A DNA stretch of 64,000 nucleotides from Rubellimicrobium rubrum (GCF_006152115.1 NZ_VDFU01000003.1:62001-126000), one strand, 5' to 3'; shown: positions 51,322 through 60,184, numbered from the stretch's first letter. The notes: a model not told the origin generated them from the letters alone. Program-made: numbers and translations.

Positions 51322-52117
51322 GCGGGCCCCGTGGTGGCTGAAGGCGCTGGCGGGCGGGGGGCTCTTGTTCCTGCACCTGCCGATCCTGCTGGTGTTCCTG
51401 TACGCCTTTACCACCGAGGACCGGAGCTATGTCTGGCCGCCGCCGGGGCTGACGCTGCACTGGTTCGCGCGGGCCTGGGCGCGGCCCGATATCTGGGAGG
51501 CGCTGTGGCTGTCCCTGCGCGTGGCGCTGGTCGCGACGGCGGTGGCGCTGGTGCTGGGGACGCTGTGCGCCGCCGCCGTGGCGCGGTCGCGGTTCTTCGG
51601 GCGCGAGGCGGTGTCGCTGCTGGTCGTCCTGCCCATCGCCCTGCCGGGGATCATCACGGGGATCGCGCTGCGGTCGGCCTTCAGCCTGGCCGACATCCCG
51701 TTCAGCTTTTGGACCATCGTGCTGGGGCACGCGACCTTTTGCGTCGTCGTGGTCTACAACAACGCGGTGGCGCGGTTCCGGCGCGTGTCGGGCAACCTGA
51801 TCGAGGCGTCGATGGACCTGGGCGCGACCTATGGGCAGACGCTGCGCCATGTGATCCTGCCCAACATCGCCACCGCGCTGCTCGCGGGTGGGATGCTGGC
51901 CTTTGCGCTGTCGTTCGACGAGGTGATCGTCACCACCTTCACGGCGGGGCAGCAGGCCACCCTGCCGATCTGGATGCTGGAGGAGCTGGTGCGGCCGCGC
52001 GAACGGCCCGTCACCAACGTCGTCGCGATGGTCGTGGTGCTGGTCACGTTCCTGCCGATCCTTGGCGCGTATCATCTGACCCGCGGGACCGACACGGTCG
52101 CGGGGAGCGGAAAATAA
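51311..52117 (+). CDS. Polyamine-type ABC transporter permease (PotC/PotI-like)
   Basis: 268 residues, six transmembrane segments, with [20 protein letters not shown] as the EAA loop near residues 165-184. Start [13 protein letters not shown] at 51311 lies inside the end of the previous permease. Completes the four-part importer with the binding protein and ATPase. The aldehyde dehydrogenase gene follows after 11 bp. Confidence 0.94.
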   Translation: MRFERAPWWLKALAGGGLLFLHLPILLVFLYAFTTEDRSYVWPPPGLTLHWFARAWARPDIWEALWLSLRVALVATAVALVLGTLCAAAVARSRFFGREAVSLLVVLPIALPGIITGIALRSAFSLADIPFSFWTIVLGHATFCVVVVYNNAVARFRRVSGNLIEASMDLGATYGQTLRHVILPNIATALLAGGMLAFALSFDEVIVTTFTAGQQATLPIWMLEELVRPRERPVTNVVAMVVVLVTFLPILGAYHLTRGTDTVAGSGK

Positions 52118-52128
52118 GGGAGAGTCCC

Positions 52129-53562
52129 ATGACGTTGCACGACACCCAGATGCTGATCGGCTCCAGCTTCGAGGCGGGGACGGAAGGGGAGGAGACGATC
52201 CTGAACCCCCGCACCGGCGAGACGATCCTGAAGCTGCCCGAGGCGGGGCAGGCGCAGATCGACCGGGCGGTTCAGGCGGCGCGCAAGGCGTTTCTGACGT
52301 GGTCGCGGACCACGCCGGCGCAGCGGTCGAACCTGCTGCTGAAGATCGCGGACCGGATCGAGGCCGAGGCCGAGGAGTTCGCGCGGCTGGAGGCGCTCAA
52401 TACCGGCAAGCCGATCAACGCGGCGCTCAATGATGAGATTCCGGCCATCGTGGACTGCTACCGCTTCTTTGCCGGGGCGGCGCGGAACATGCACGGGGCG
52501 CTCGCGGGGGAGTACATGGAGGGGCACACCTCTATGATCCGGCGCGACCCGATCGGGGTCGTGGCCTCCATCGCGCCCTGGAACTATCCGCTGATGATGA
52601 TGGCTTGGAAGCTGGCCCCGGCGCTGGCCGGGGGCAACTGCGTCGTCATGAAGCCATCGGAGCAGACGCCGCTGACGGCGCTGAAGCTGGCCAAGGTGCT
52701 GGCCGAGGTGCTGCCCGAGGGCGTGGTGAACATCGTCGTGGGACAGGGCGGGAGCGTGGGGAACACGCTCATCAACCATCCCGACATCGACATGGTGTCG
52801 ATCACCGGGGACGTGGCGACGGGGAAGAAGGTGCTGCAGGCGGCAGCCAAGGGCGTGAAGCGCACGCATCTGGAACTGGGCGGCAAGGCCCCGGTCATCG
52901 TGTTCGACGACGCGGACCTGGAGAGGGTCGTGAACGGGTTGCGGGCGTTCTCGTTCTACAACGCGGGTCAGGACTGCACGGCGGCCTGCCGGGTCTATGC
53001 CGCGCCCAGGATCCATGACCGGCTGGTGGCGGAACTGGCGGATGCCGCGGCCTCCATCACCTTCGCCGCGCAGGACGACACGGTGAACGAGATGCCGCCG
53101 CTGATCTCGCTGCGGCAGCGGGACCGGGTGGCGAGCTTCGTTTCCCGCGCGGCGGAGATGAAGCATATGGAGGTGGTTACCGGCGGCGAGATGCCGGAAG
53201 GGCCCGGCTTCTACTACAAGCCCACGGTGATCGCGGGCGCGAAGCAGGAGGACGAGATCGTCCAGCGCGAGGTCTTTGGGCCGGTGGTCAGCGTGACGCG
53301 GTTCGAGGATGCGGAGCAGGCGATCCAGTGGGCGAACGACTCGCCCTATGGCCTCGCGTCCAGCGTGTGGACGCAGGACGTGGGCCGCGCGATGCAGGTG
53401 GCGTCGCGGCTCCAGTACGGCTGCACCTGGGTGAACACCCACTTCATGCTGGTCAACGAGATGCCGCATGGGGGCCTGAAGCAGTCGGGCTATGGCAAGG
53501 ACATGTCGGCCTATGCGCTGGAGGACTACACGGCCGTCCGCCACGTGATGATTGCCCATTAA
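52129..53562 (+). CDS. Aldehyde dehydrogenase, gamma-aminobutyraldehyde dehydrogenase-like
   Basis: 477-residue NAD-dependent aldehyde dehydrogenase. Catalytic Cys in [15 protein letters not shown] near residue 283, Glu in [16 protein letters not shown] near 249, and the NAD site [22 protein letters not shown]. Overall sequence, including [20 protein letters not shown]-like and [16 protein letters not shown] segments, resembles PatD/YdcW enzymes that oxidise 4-aminobutyraldehyde to GABA. Its place after a polyamine-type importer supports this. Confidence 0.88.
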   Translation: MTLHDTQMLIGSSFEAGTEGEETILNPRTGETILKLPEAGQAQIDRAVQAARKAFLTWSRTTPAQRSNLLLKIADRIEAEAEEFARLEALNTGKPINAALNDEIPAIVDCYRFFAGAARNMHGALAGEYMEGHTSMIRRDPIGVVASIAPWNYPLMMMAWKLAPALAGGNCVVMKPSEQTPLTALKLAKVLAEVLPEGVVNIVVGQGGSVGNTLINHPDIDMVSITGDVATGKKVLQAAAKGVKRTHLELGGKAPVIVFDDADLERVVNGLRAFSFYNAGQDCTAACRVYAAPRIHDRLVAELADAAASITFAAQDDTVNEMPPLISLRQRDRVASFVSRAAEMKHMEVVTGGEMPEGPGFYYKPTVIAGAKQEDEIVQREVFGPVVSVTRFEDAEQAIQWANDSPYGLASSVWTQDVGRAMQVASRLQYGCTWVNTHFMLVNEMPHGGLKQSGYGKDMSAYALEDYTAVRHVMIAH

Positions 53563-53578
53563 CCCTTTGTTGACAGGA

Positions 53579-53608
53579 GGTCCGCCCGAGCGAACAGTCG
53601 GGCGGACC
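53579..53608 (+). terminator. 11-bp stem-loop between the aldehyde dehydrogenase and ligase genes
   Basis: GGTCCGCCCGA (53579-53589) and TCGGGCGGACC (53598-53608) are exact inverted repeats with an 8-nt loop, 17 bp after the stop and 20 bp before the next ATG. Not followed by U residues; probably an expression-modulating stem inside the operon. Confidence 0.6.
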
Positions 53609-53628
53609 CTCGGAATGGAAGTGACGGA

Positions 53629-54990
53629 ATGCCTGCGAACCTGACGCTCGACACCCTCCGCGCCGCCGTGGAGGCGGGCGAGATCGACACCGTGCTGTGC
53701 TGCGTCTGCGACATGCAGGGGCGGCTGGTGGGCAAGAGGTTCCACGCGCAGCACTTCCTGGACAGCGGGCACAAGGAGACGCATGGCTGCAACTATCTCC
53801 TCGCTCTCGATGCGGAGATGGTGACGGTGCCGGGCTACAAGTCGGCCTCCTGGGAGTCGGGGTACGGCGATTACGTCCACAAGCCGGACCTGGGCACGCT
53901 GCGCCGCGCGCCCTGGCTGCCGGGGACGGCGATGGTCATGGCGGATTTCCTGGACCACCACGGGGAGCCGGTGCCCCACGCGCCCCGGTCCGTGCTGAAG
54001 CGGCAGGTGGAGCGGGCCCGCGCCATGGGCCTCGAGCCGATGATGGCGACGGAGCTGGAGTTCTTCCTGTTCGAGGAAAGCTTCGAGCAGTTGTGGGACG
54101 CGCGCTACCGCCGGATGACGCCCGTCGTGCGCTACAACAACGATTACGGGATCTTCGGGTCGTCGCGCGAGGAGGCGGTGATGCGGCCCCTGCGGAACAC
54201 GCTGTTCGCGGCGGGCATCCCGGTCGAGAACACCAAGGGCGAGGCCGAGGCGGGGCAGGAGGAGATCAACATCCGGTATTCGGATGCCCTCGATACCGCC
54301 GACATGCATTCCATCGTGAAGATGGTCACCAAGGAGATCGCGCACCAACAGGGCCGGTCGGTGACCTTCATGGCCAAGTACGCGACGGACCGCGCCGGGT
54401 CGTCGTCGCATATCCACCAGTCGCTGTGGCGGGACGGTGCGAACGCGTTCCGCGACCCCGAAGGCGAGCACGGGATGTCGGCGCTGATGCGGAGCTACCT
54501 CGCCGGGCTGCTGGCCCATGCGGCCGAGTGCACGTACTTCCTCGCGCCTTACGTCAACAGCTACAAGCGGTTCACGGTGGGGATGTTCGCGCCGACCAAG
54601 GCGGTCTGGTCCACCGACAACCGCACGGCGGGATACCGCGTCTGCGGGGCGGACACCAAGGGCGTGCGGGTCGAATGCCGCGTGGGCGGGGCGGACCTGA
54701 ACCCCTACCTCGCGCTGGCCGCACAACTCGCGGCGGGGCTGGACGGGATCGAGAAGGGGCTGGAGCTGGAGCCCGAGATGGCGGGCGACATGTACAGCGC
54801 CGAGGGGGTGCGGGCGATCCCGCGCAACCTGCGCGAGGCCGCCGAGGCGCTGACCGGGTCCGCGATGCTGCGCGCGGCCTTCGGGGACGACGTCGTGGAC
54901 CACTACCACCGCGCCGCGACCTGGGAGGTCGAGGAGGCCGACCGGCTCGTGTCGGACGTGGAGCTGATGCGGGGATTCGAGCGGCTTTGA
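53629..54990 (+). CDS. Glutamine-synthetase-family gamma-glutamyl ligase
   Basis: 453 residues. Catalytic features of GlnA-family enzymes are present: TELEFFLFEE, GEAEAGQEEINIRYSDALD, SSSHIHQSLW and DNRTAGYRVCG with the active-site Arg. The N-terminal beta-grasp starts VLCCVCDMQGRLVGK. The context (amine importer, aldehyde dehydrogenases, alcohol dehydrogenase) suggests ligation of glutamate to an amine, as in PuuA, SpuI, IpuC or GlnA4, rather than glutamine synthesis. Substrate is inferred. Confidence 0.87.
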   Translation: MPANLTLDTLRAAVEAGEIDTVLCCVCDMQGRLVGKRFHAQHFLDSGHKETHGCNYLLALDAEMVTVPGYKSASWESGYGDYVHKPDLGTLRRAPWLPGTAMVMADFLDHHGEPVPHAPRSVLKRQVERARAMGLEPMMATELEFFLFEESFEQLWDARYRRMTPVVRYNNDYGIFGSSREEAVMRPLRNTLFAAGIPVENTKGEAEAGQEEINIRYSDALDTADMHSIVKMVTKEIAHQQGRSVTFMAKYATDRAGSSSHIHQSLWRDGANAFRDPEGEHGMSALMRSYLAGLLAHAAECTYFLAPYVNSYKRFTVGMFAPTKAVWSTDNRTAGYRVCGADTKGVRVECRVGGADLNPYLALAAQLAAGLDGIEKGLELEPEMAGDMYSAEGVRAIPRNLREAAEALTGSAMLRAAFGDDVVDHYHRAATWEVEEADRLVSDVELMRGFERL

Positions 54991-55120
54991 CCGCATGGCG
55001 GGTGTGCGCCGGCCCATATGGCCGCAGGGGCAGGCGTGGTGGTAGAGGTGCATGGAATTGGGGCTGTCCGGCCGGTGCCTGATGGCACGCACGGCGGGCC
55101 CCCTGCGACGAGGGACTGGA

Positions 55121-56503
55121 ATGAGCTTGATCCGATGCGTCTCGCCCGTGAACGGCGAGGTCTATGCCGAGCGCGAGGCGCTGAGCCCCGAGGCGGCGCT
55201 GGAGGCGGTCGCGCGCGCCAAGGCCGCGCAGCCCGCCTGGGCCGCGCTGCCCCTGGAGGAGCGGATCGCGCGCGTTCAGGAGGGCGTGCGACGGCTCAAC
55301 GACGACAAGGACCGCATCACCGAGGAGCTGGCCTGGCAGATGGGCCGCCCCGTCCGCTATGGCGGGGAGTTCGGGGGCGTCAACGAGCGCACCGCCTACA
55401 TGTCCGGGATCGCGGCGCAGGCGCTGGCGCCGATGGTGGCCGAGGAGTCCGAGCGGTTCGAGCGGCGGATCGAGCGCGCGCCCGTGGGCGTCGTCTTCGT
55501 CATCGCGCCCTGGAACTACCCCTATCTGACCAGCATCAACACGGTCGTCCCGGCGCTGATCGCGGGGAACGTCGTGATGCTCAAGGCCGCGTCGCAGACG
55601 CTGCTCACGGGCGAGCGGCTGGCCGATGCCTTTGCGGATGTGCTGCCCGAGGGCGTGTTCCAGAACGTCGTGCTGGACCATGCGGGCACCGAGGCGCTGA
55701 TCAAGGCGCGGAGCTTCGGCTTCGTGAACTTCACGGGCTCCGTCGCGGGCGGGCAGGCCATCGAGCGGGCTTCGGCGGGGACCTTCACGCCGCTGGGGCT
55801 GGAGCTGGGGGGCAAGGACCCCGGCTATGTCATGGAGGACGCGGACCTCGACTGGGCGGTGGACGTGCTCATGGACGGGGCGATGTTCAACGCGGGGCAG
55901 TGCTGCTGCGGGATCGAGCGGATCTACGTGCACCGGTCGAAGTATGACGGCTTCGTGGACCGGGCGGTGGCCTGGACCAAGCAGTTGCGGCTGGGGAACC
56001 CGCTGGAGCTGAACACCTCCATCGGGCCGATGGCGAACAAGCGCTTTGCCGACACGGTGCGGGCGCAGACCCAGGAGGCCGTCGCGGCGGGTGCCACCCC
56101 GCTGATCGGCCGGGAGGTGTTCCCGGAGGATGACGGGGGCACCTACCTCGCGCCGCAGATCCTGGTGAACGTGGACCATTCCATGCGCGTCATGCGCGAG
56201 GAAAGCTTTGGGCCGGTCGTGGGGATCATGCCGGTGTCGGGCGACGAGGAGGCGCTGGCCCTCATGAACGATTCACCCTACGGGCTCACGGCTTCGCTCT
56301 GGACGGGGGACGCGGAACGGGCGGCGCGGCTGGGGCGGCTGATCGATACGGGGACCGTGTTCATGAACCGGGCCGACTACCTCGACCCGGCGCTGACCTG
56401 GACGGGGACCAAGGACACCGGGCGGGGCACGGCCCTGTCGGTGCTGGGCTTCCACAGCGTGACGCGCGCACGCTCCTACCACTTCCGCAAGGTGAAGGCA
56501 TGA
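55121..56503 (+). CDS. NAD-dependent aldehyde dehydrogenase (second)
   Basis: 460 residues, shorter than the first one. NAD site VIAPWNYPYLTSINTVVPALIAGN, catalytic Glu in GLELGGKDPGYVMEDAD and Cys in FNAGQCCCGIERIYVH (three consecutive cysteines). Start MSLIRCVSPVNGE at 55121 follows a GGGACTGGA site; the frame is open further upstream but without family similarity. Could oxidise the aldehyde formed by the following iron alcohol dehydrogenase. The 130-bp gap upstream contains no clear promoter. Confidence 0.88.
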   Translation: MSLIRCVSPVNGEVYAEREALSPEAALEAVARAKAAQPAWAALPLEERIARVQEGVRRLNDDKDRITEELAWQMGRPVRYGGEFGGVNERTAYMSGIAAQALAPMVAEESERFERRIERAPVGVVFVIAPWNYPYLTSINTVVPALIAGNVVMLKAASQTLLTGERLADAFADVLPEGVFQNVVLDHAGTEALIKARSFGFVNFTGSVAGGQAIERASAGTFTPLGLELGGKDPGYVMEDADLDWAVDVLMDGAMFNAGQCCCGIERIYVHRSKYDGFVDRAVAWTKQLRLGNPLELNTSIGPMANKRFADTVRAQTQEAVAAGATPLIGREVFPEDDGGTYLAPQILVNVDHSMRVMREESFGPVVGIMPVSGDEEALALMNDSPYGLTASLWTGDAERAARLGRLIDTGTVFMNRADYLDPALTWTGTKDTGRGTALSVLGFHSVTRARSYHFRKVKA

Positions 56504-57645
56504 ACATCACGGCCAACTGGTCCTATCCCACCCGCGTCCTGTTCGGGCCGGGGCGCATCAGGGAACTGGCGGCGGCCTGCGCGGAGGCCAGGATCGCGCG
56601 GCCCCTGCTGGTCACCGACCGGGGGCTGAAGGGCATGGCCATCACCGAACGGGCGCTGGACCTGCTGGAGGAGGCGGGGCTCGGGCGCGCGATCTTTTCG
56701 GACGTGGACCCGAACCCGACCGACCGGAACCTGGACGAGGGCCTGCGCGCCTATCGCGAGGGGGGGCATGACGGGGTCGTGGCCTTTGGCGGCGGCTCGG
56801 GGATCGACCTGGGCAAGATGATCGCCTTCATGGCGGGGCAGACGCGGCCGGTCTGGGACTTCGAGGACATCGGGGACTGGTGGACGCGGGCCAACGCGGA
56901 CGGCATCGCGCCCATCGTGGCGGTGCCGACGACCGCCGGGACGGGGTCCGAGGTGGGGCGGGCAAGCGTCATCACCAACTCGCAGTCGCATGTGAAGAAG
57001 ATCATCTTCCACCCCAAGGTGCTGCCGCGCGTGGTGGTCAGCGACCCCGAGCTGACGGTGGGCCTGCCGCCCGCGCTGACAGCGGGGACGGGGATGGACG
57101 CCTTTGCGCATTGCCTGGAGGCCTACTGTTCGCCGTTCTTCCACCCGATGAGCCAGGGGATCGCGCTGGAAGGGATCCGGCTGGTGAACGAATACCTGCC
57201 GCGCGCCTTCCGCGACGGGTCGGACCTGGAGGCGCGGGCGAACATGCTGGCGGCGGGCTCCATGGGGGCCGTGGCCTTTCAGAAGGGGCTGGGGGCAATC
57301 CACGCGCTGAGCCATCCCGTGGGCGCGGTCTATAACACCCATCACGGCACCACGAACGCGGTGGTCATGCCCGCCGTGCTGCGCTTCAACCGTTCGGCGG
57401 TCGAGGAGCGGCTGGGCCGTGCGGCGGCCTATCTGGGGATCGCGGGGGGATTTGGCGGCTTTGCCGCGCGGGTGGATGAGCTGAACGATCTGTTCGGCCT
57501 GCCGTCCGGCCTGAAGGCCATGGGGGTCGAGGACAGCCGCATCCCCGAACTGGCCGCCATGGCCATCGAGGACCCGAGCGCGGGCGGCAACCCCGTTGCC
57601 CTGACGCGCGAGAGTGCCGAGGCGCTGTTCCGCGACGCCATGTGA
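56500..57645 (+). CDS. Iron-containing alcohol dehydrogenase
   Basis: 381-residue group III alcohol dehydrogenase. NAD-binding GGGSGIDLGKMIAFMA, VPTTAGTGSEVGRASVIT, and the metal site with MDAFAHCLEAYCSPFFHP and HALSHPVGAVYNTHHGTTN giving the Asp/His ligands. ATGA overlap with the second aldehyde dehydrogenase gene. Together the two could convert a primary alcohol group to a carboxylate. Last gene of the operon before a bidirectional terminator. Confidence 0.93.
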   Translation: MNITANWSYPTRVLFGPGRIRELAAACAEARIARPLLVTDRGLKGMAITERALDLLEEAGLGRAIFSDVDPNPTDRNLDEGLRAYREGGHDGVVAFGGGSGIDLGKMIAFMAGQTRPVWDFEDIGDWWTRANADGIAPIVAVPTTAGTGSEVGRASVITNSQSHVKKIIFHPKVLPRVVVSDPELTVGLPPALTAGTGMDAFAHCLEAYCSPFFHPMSQGIALEGIRLVNEYLPRAFRDGSDLEARANMLAAGSMGAVAFQKGLGAIHALSHPVGAVYNTHHGTTNAVVMPAVLRFNRSAVEERLGRAAAYLGIAGGFGGFAARVDELNDLFGLPSGLKAMGVEDSRIPELAAMAIEDPSAGGNPVALTRESAEALFRDAM

Positions 57646-57651
57646 CGGGGC

Positions 57652-57673
57652 GGGGGGCCTTACGCGGCCCCCC
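57652..57673. terminator. Bidirectional terminator between the catabolic operon and the SH3/DUF1236 gene
   Basis: GGGGGGCC (57652-57659) and GGCCCCCC (57666-57673) pair perfectly around a 6-nt loop, midway in a 39-bp convergent gap. Confidence 0.65.
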
Positions 57674-57684
57674 ACCTGTCCCGG

Positions 57685-58347
57685 TCAGCGGACGATGTAG
57701 ACGATCTGGCGGTTGGACTGGTCCACGACGACCGGCACGCCGTTGACATACAGGTAGCCGAAGTTCGTTTCGGGCACGGGGAGGATCTCCACCTCCTCGG
57801 GGATGCCCGCGCCGACGATGACCTCGCCCTGCAGGTAGACCGGATCGGCGGGGTTCTCACGGATATAGGTCACGGTGGCGTCGTCGGGGGCCACGGCCGC
57901 GCCGGTCGCCGCGCCGATCGCCGCGCCTGCCACGAGAGCCGCCGGGCCGCCCACGAGCGCCGCCGCCAGCGCCGCGCCGCCCAGGGCGCCCGCGCCGGTC
58001 GCTGCGTCCTGGCCCTGGTCGAAGGTCACGCTGCCGACCTGGAGCGTGGTGCGATTCTCATAGAGCGGCACGGGGTCGGGCTGGTCGGCGAGGGTGGCGG
58101 TCAGGTACTCGCCGGACGCCCAGCCCAGCGTGCCCGCGTAATCCACGCGGCACCAGCTGTCGTCATCGAGGCAGCCTTCGACCGACACCGCCTCGTTGGC
58201 GGGGATCAGGCCCACGATCTCCTGCTCGGGGCCCGGGCCGGAGCGGAGGTTGAGATCGGTGGCGGCGATCGCCGCGACCTGGGCCCAGGCGGGGACGGCC
58301 AGGAGAAGGCTGGCGGCGGCCAGGGTCGAAAGGGATCGCTTGGGCAT
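57685..58347 (-). CDS. Exported SH3 plus DUF1236 protein with glycine zipper
   Basis: 220 residues: signal peptide (MPKRSLSTLAAASLLLAVPAWAQ), bacterial SH3 domain (LNLRSGPGPEQEIVGLIPAN, C-x-DDSWCRVDYAG with two cysteines), a Gly/Ala-rich hydrophobic zipper (GAGALGGAALAAALVGGPAA) at about 115-145, then DUF1236 (VIVGAGIPEEVEILPVPE). Likely cell-envelope associated through the zipper. Common in Rhizobiales and Rhodobacterales, function unknown. Confidence 0.85.
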   Translation of the reverse strand: MPKRSLSTLAAASLLLAVPAWAQVAAIAATDLNLRSGPGPEQEIVGLIPANEAVSVEGCLDDDSWCRVDYAGTLGWASGEYLTATLADQPDPVPLYENRTTLQVGSVTFDQGQDAATGAGALGGAALAAALVGGPAALVAGAAIGAATGAAVAPDDATVTYIRENPADPVYLQGEVIVGAGIPEEVEILPVPETNFGYLYVNGVPVVVDQSNRQIVYIVR

Positions 58348-58490
58348 CGGTTCCTCGGGGTTGGCGACGGACCTTGGCCCGTCCAGACCCGGAGGAACGC
58401 CGGTCGGAGGCGGTTGGTTCACCGAAGCGAGCCGCTGAGGTCCGGGCCAGGCGCACCCGAATGGACAGGCCCGCAGCCCGCCCGATGGGG

Positions 58491-58742
58491 TCAGGCGACG
58501 CCGTCCGCCGCGCCCAGCACGGGGAGGAAGGTGCCGGTCATCGGGGCCTGCGCCCCACGGGGCACGAAGGCCACCACGTTGGTTCGAGTGGGCGCGGGCA
58601 CGCGGCGCTGCCGTTCCGCCTGAAGTGTGGCGATCAGGTCCTGAAAGGCCCCTTCCGTCGCGGTGAGGCCACGAAAGGCACACAAGTCGCCCAGGGCCAT
58701 GACGTCGCTGATCGCGTCATCGATCCATTCGTTGAGGTCCAT
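58491..58742 (-). CDS. Small protein of unknown function
   Basis: 83 residues beginning MDLNEWIDDAISDVMALG. The ATG at 58742 is chosen because GGAGGA lies seven bases upstream; an ATG ten codons earlier (58772) lacks a ribosome site. The first 50 residues are helical and acidic, the last 30 rich in Pro, Ala and Val. No family recognised. Another 143 bp separates it from the SH3/DUF1236 gene, in which I see nothing. Confidence 0.65.
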   Translation of the reverse strand: MDLNEWIDDAISDVMALGDLCAFRGLTATEGAFQDLIATLQAERQRRVPAPTRTNVVAFVPRGAQAPMTGTFLPVLGAADGVA

Positions 58743-58832
58743 CGCCCGCTCCTCCGACGGCGTGTCTGCCATCTTTGCCGTTTGAGCAGGCCAATAGGGC
58801 CGAAAATGAGCAAAACCGCGAAGAATTGGGGC

Positions 58833-58849
58833 AGCGTTGCGGCAACGCT
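58833..58849. repeat. 17-nt palindrome AGCGTTGC-G-GCAACGCT
   Basis: Exact 8-base arms around a single G, 50 bp beyond the 3' end of the first tRNA-Glu gene and 91 bp upstream of the small unknown gene. It could be the tRNA terminator or an operator. Confidence 0.4.
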
Positions 58850-58898
58850 TCAGATCCCCGCCACAGGTCCGATCAATCCGTTAATGCGGTGGAACCCT

Positions 58899-58973
58899 TG
58901 GCAGCCCGTAGGGGAGTCGAACCCCTCTTCCCAGGTTGAAAACCTGGTGTCCTAACCGATAGACGAACGGGCC
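58899..58973 (-). tRNA. tRNA-Glu (anticodon TTC), copy 1
   Basis: 75 nt including an encoded CCA. Minus-strand reading begins GGCCCGTTCGTCTATCGG and folds into a cloverleaf: 7-bp acceptor stem (G1-U72 wobble), anticodon stem CCAGG/CCTGG with loop TTTTCAA giving anticodon UUC, and T arm AGGGG-TTCGACT-CCCCT. Identical in sequence to the copy at 60037-60111. It decodes GAA and GAG and also supplies glutamyl-tRNA for haem synthesis. Confidence 0.97.
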
Positions 58974-58989
58974 GTGGCCAAGTGGCGGC

Positions 58990-59018
58990 TGATTAGACAA
59001 TGCCGCGGGGGAGGGCAA
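58990..59018 (-). promoter_or_regulatory. Promoter of tRNA-Glu copy 1
   Basis: Minus strand: TTGCCC (59018-59013), 17 bp, TAATCA (58995-58990), then 16 bp to the mature tRNA 5' end. The same arrangement precedes the second copy, and the two spacers share CCCGCGGC and TTGTC, which supports function. Confidence 0.6.
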
Positions 59019-59051
59019 GAGCCCTTTGCGCGGCATTGCAGGGATCTTGGG

Positions 59052-59855
59052 CTAGAGCAGGACGTCATCCCGGCCCAGCGAGCCGAGGTCGGAAAGCAGG
59101 ATCTCGAAGTCAGGGCGGCTGTCGCCGTCGCCGCCCCGGTCGCCCTTGAGCAGCACGCCATCGGAGGTGGCGGTCCACCAGACCCGGGCGTCGCCTCCGG
59201 TCCGGCCGCCCCAGGTGAAGTCGTCGTTGCCCGTCGTGCCGAGGCGGGCGTCGATGGCGCTCAGGTCGATGCGATCGTCGTCCCGGTCGAAGTTCAGCAC
59301 GATGTCGTGGCGCGCGCCCACGGCGCTGTCGGCGGCCGAGCGGAACACGATCACGTCCGCCGCGCCGTCCACCCCGGCATCGAGCCGGTCCTGCCCGCGC
59401 CCGCCGTTCAGCCGGTCGGCTCCCCAGCCGCCGAACAGGCGGTCGTCGCCGAAGCCGCCGAGCAGACGGTCGTTGCCGCCCTGGCCCCGGAGAATGTCGT
59501 TGCCGCCCTCAGCGTCGAAGATGTCGGCGTATTTGTTGCCGACGATCTCGTCCGGCCCTCTGAGCAGGCGATCGAAGGCGGTATCGTCCTCGAGATCGAG
59601 CCGTATGCCGGAGAGCGTCAGGATGGGGGAGCCGTTGTCCGAGAACTCCATGAACCGAATGGCCGGCGTAGTGCTGACGTCGGAGGCGACGGCTACGAAT
59701 TCGAGGCCATTGTCGAAGGTCCCGGTGAGTCGCACGCGATCGTTCGATATCGCTTTGTAGTTCATTTCGCTGAGGTCGAAGTCGTCGCCGAACAGATCGT
59801 CTGCATCGTCGCCGAGTCCGAATCCTGCCGCGTCGTAGATCCTGACATAAGCCAT
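59052..59855 (-). CDS. RTX-type calcium-binding repeat protein
   Basis: 267 residues without an N-terminal signal peptide, as expected for type I secretion. Residues 117-160 hold nonapeptide repeats (GGNDILRGQGGNDRLLGGFG, DDRLFGGWGADRLNGG), which fold into a calcium-binding beta roll. The C-terminal 100 residues (VGARHDIVLNFDRDDDRIDL) resemble the M10 serralysin C-terminal/secretion domain. Cargo N-terminal domain (1-100) is unrecognised. No type I secretion genes are nearby. Located between two identical tRNA-Glu genes; slightly less GC-rich at its 5' end. Confidence 0.88.
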   Translation of the reverse strand: MAYVRIYDAAGFGLGDDADDLFGDDFDLSEMNYKAISNDRVRLTGTFDNGLEFVAVASDVSTTPAIRFMEFSDNGSPILTLSGIRLDLEDDTAFDRLLRGPDEIVGNKYADIFDAEGGNDILRGQGGNDRLLGGFGDDRLFGGWGADRLNGGRGQDRLDAGVDGAADVIVFRSAADSAVGARHDIVLNFDRDDDRIDLSAIDARLGTTGNDDFTWGGRTGGDARVWWTATSDGVLLKGDRGGDGDSRPDFEILLSDLGSLGRDDVLL

Positions 59856-60036
59856 GCTGCCTGCGTTTCCCTGCTATTTGCCTTGGCCGGACCGCGCCCG
59901 TCCCGAGATCACGCGCAAAGCTGGCCACGGCCTCTTACAGCACGCCGCGCCGGCGGCGGGAAGCAGGGTCGGATGCGCCACAGCGGGACGACCGCAAAGA
60001 GCGGACGTGGACGACACTGGATCGGCGGAGGAAACC

Positions 60037-60111
60037 TGGCAGCCCGTAGGGGAGTCGAACCCCTCTTCCCAGGTTGAAAACCTGGTGTCCTAACCGATAG
60101 ACGAACGGGCC
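60037..60111 (-). tRNA. tRNA-Glu (anticodon TTC), copy 2
   Basis: Exact repeat of the tRNA at 58899-58973 (75 nt with CCA), 1138 bp away. About 45 bp of upstream sequence including the promoter is also clearly related between copies, whereas the sequence after the CCA is not, apart from a few bases. The gap from the RTX start (59855) to this tRNA holds no visible gene. Confidence 0.97.
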
Positions 60112-60126
60112 GCGGCAGGTGGGCGC

Positions 60127-60155
60127 TGGATAGACAAAGCCGCGGGCGGGGGCAA
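60127..60155 (-). promoter_or_regulatory. Promoter of tRNA-Glu copy 2
   Basis: Minus strand: TTGCCC (60155-60150), 17 bp, TATCCA (60132-60127). Same -35 and spacing as copy 1. Confidence 0.6.
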
Positions 60156-60184
60156 GGGGTCGCGCGCAGTTTCCTGGGGACAGC

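Noticed and set aside
53629-54990. Housekeeping glutamine synthetase glnA
   Set aside because: It lacks a glnB neighbour and sits in an amine catabolic operon; sequence details fit the gamma-glutamyl-amine ligase branch better.
52072-55092. Minus-strand open frame of about 1000 codons
   Set aside because: Antisense to the aldehyde dehydrogenase and ligase genes, rich in Arg, His and Gly, with no domain; an artefact of GC-rich codon use.
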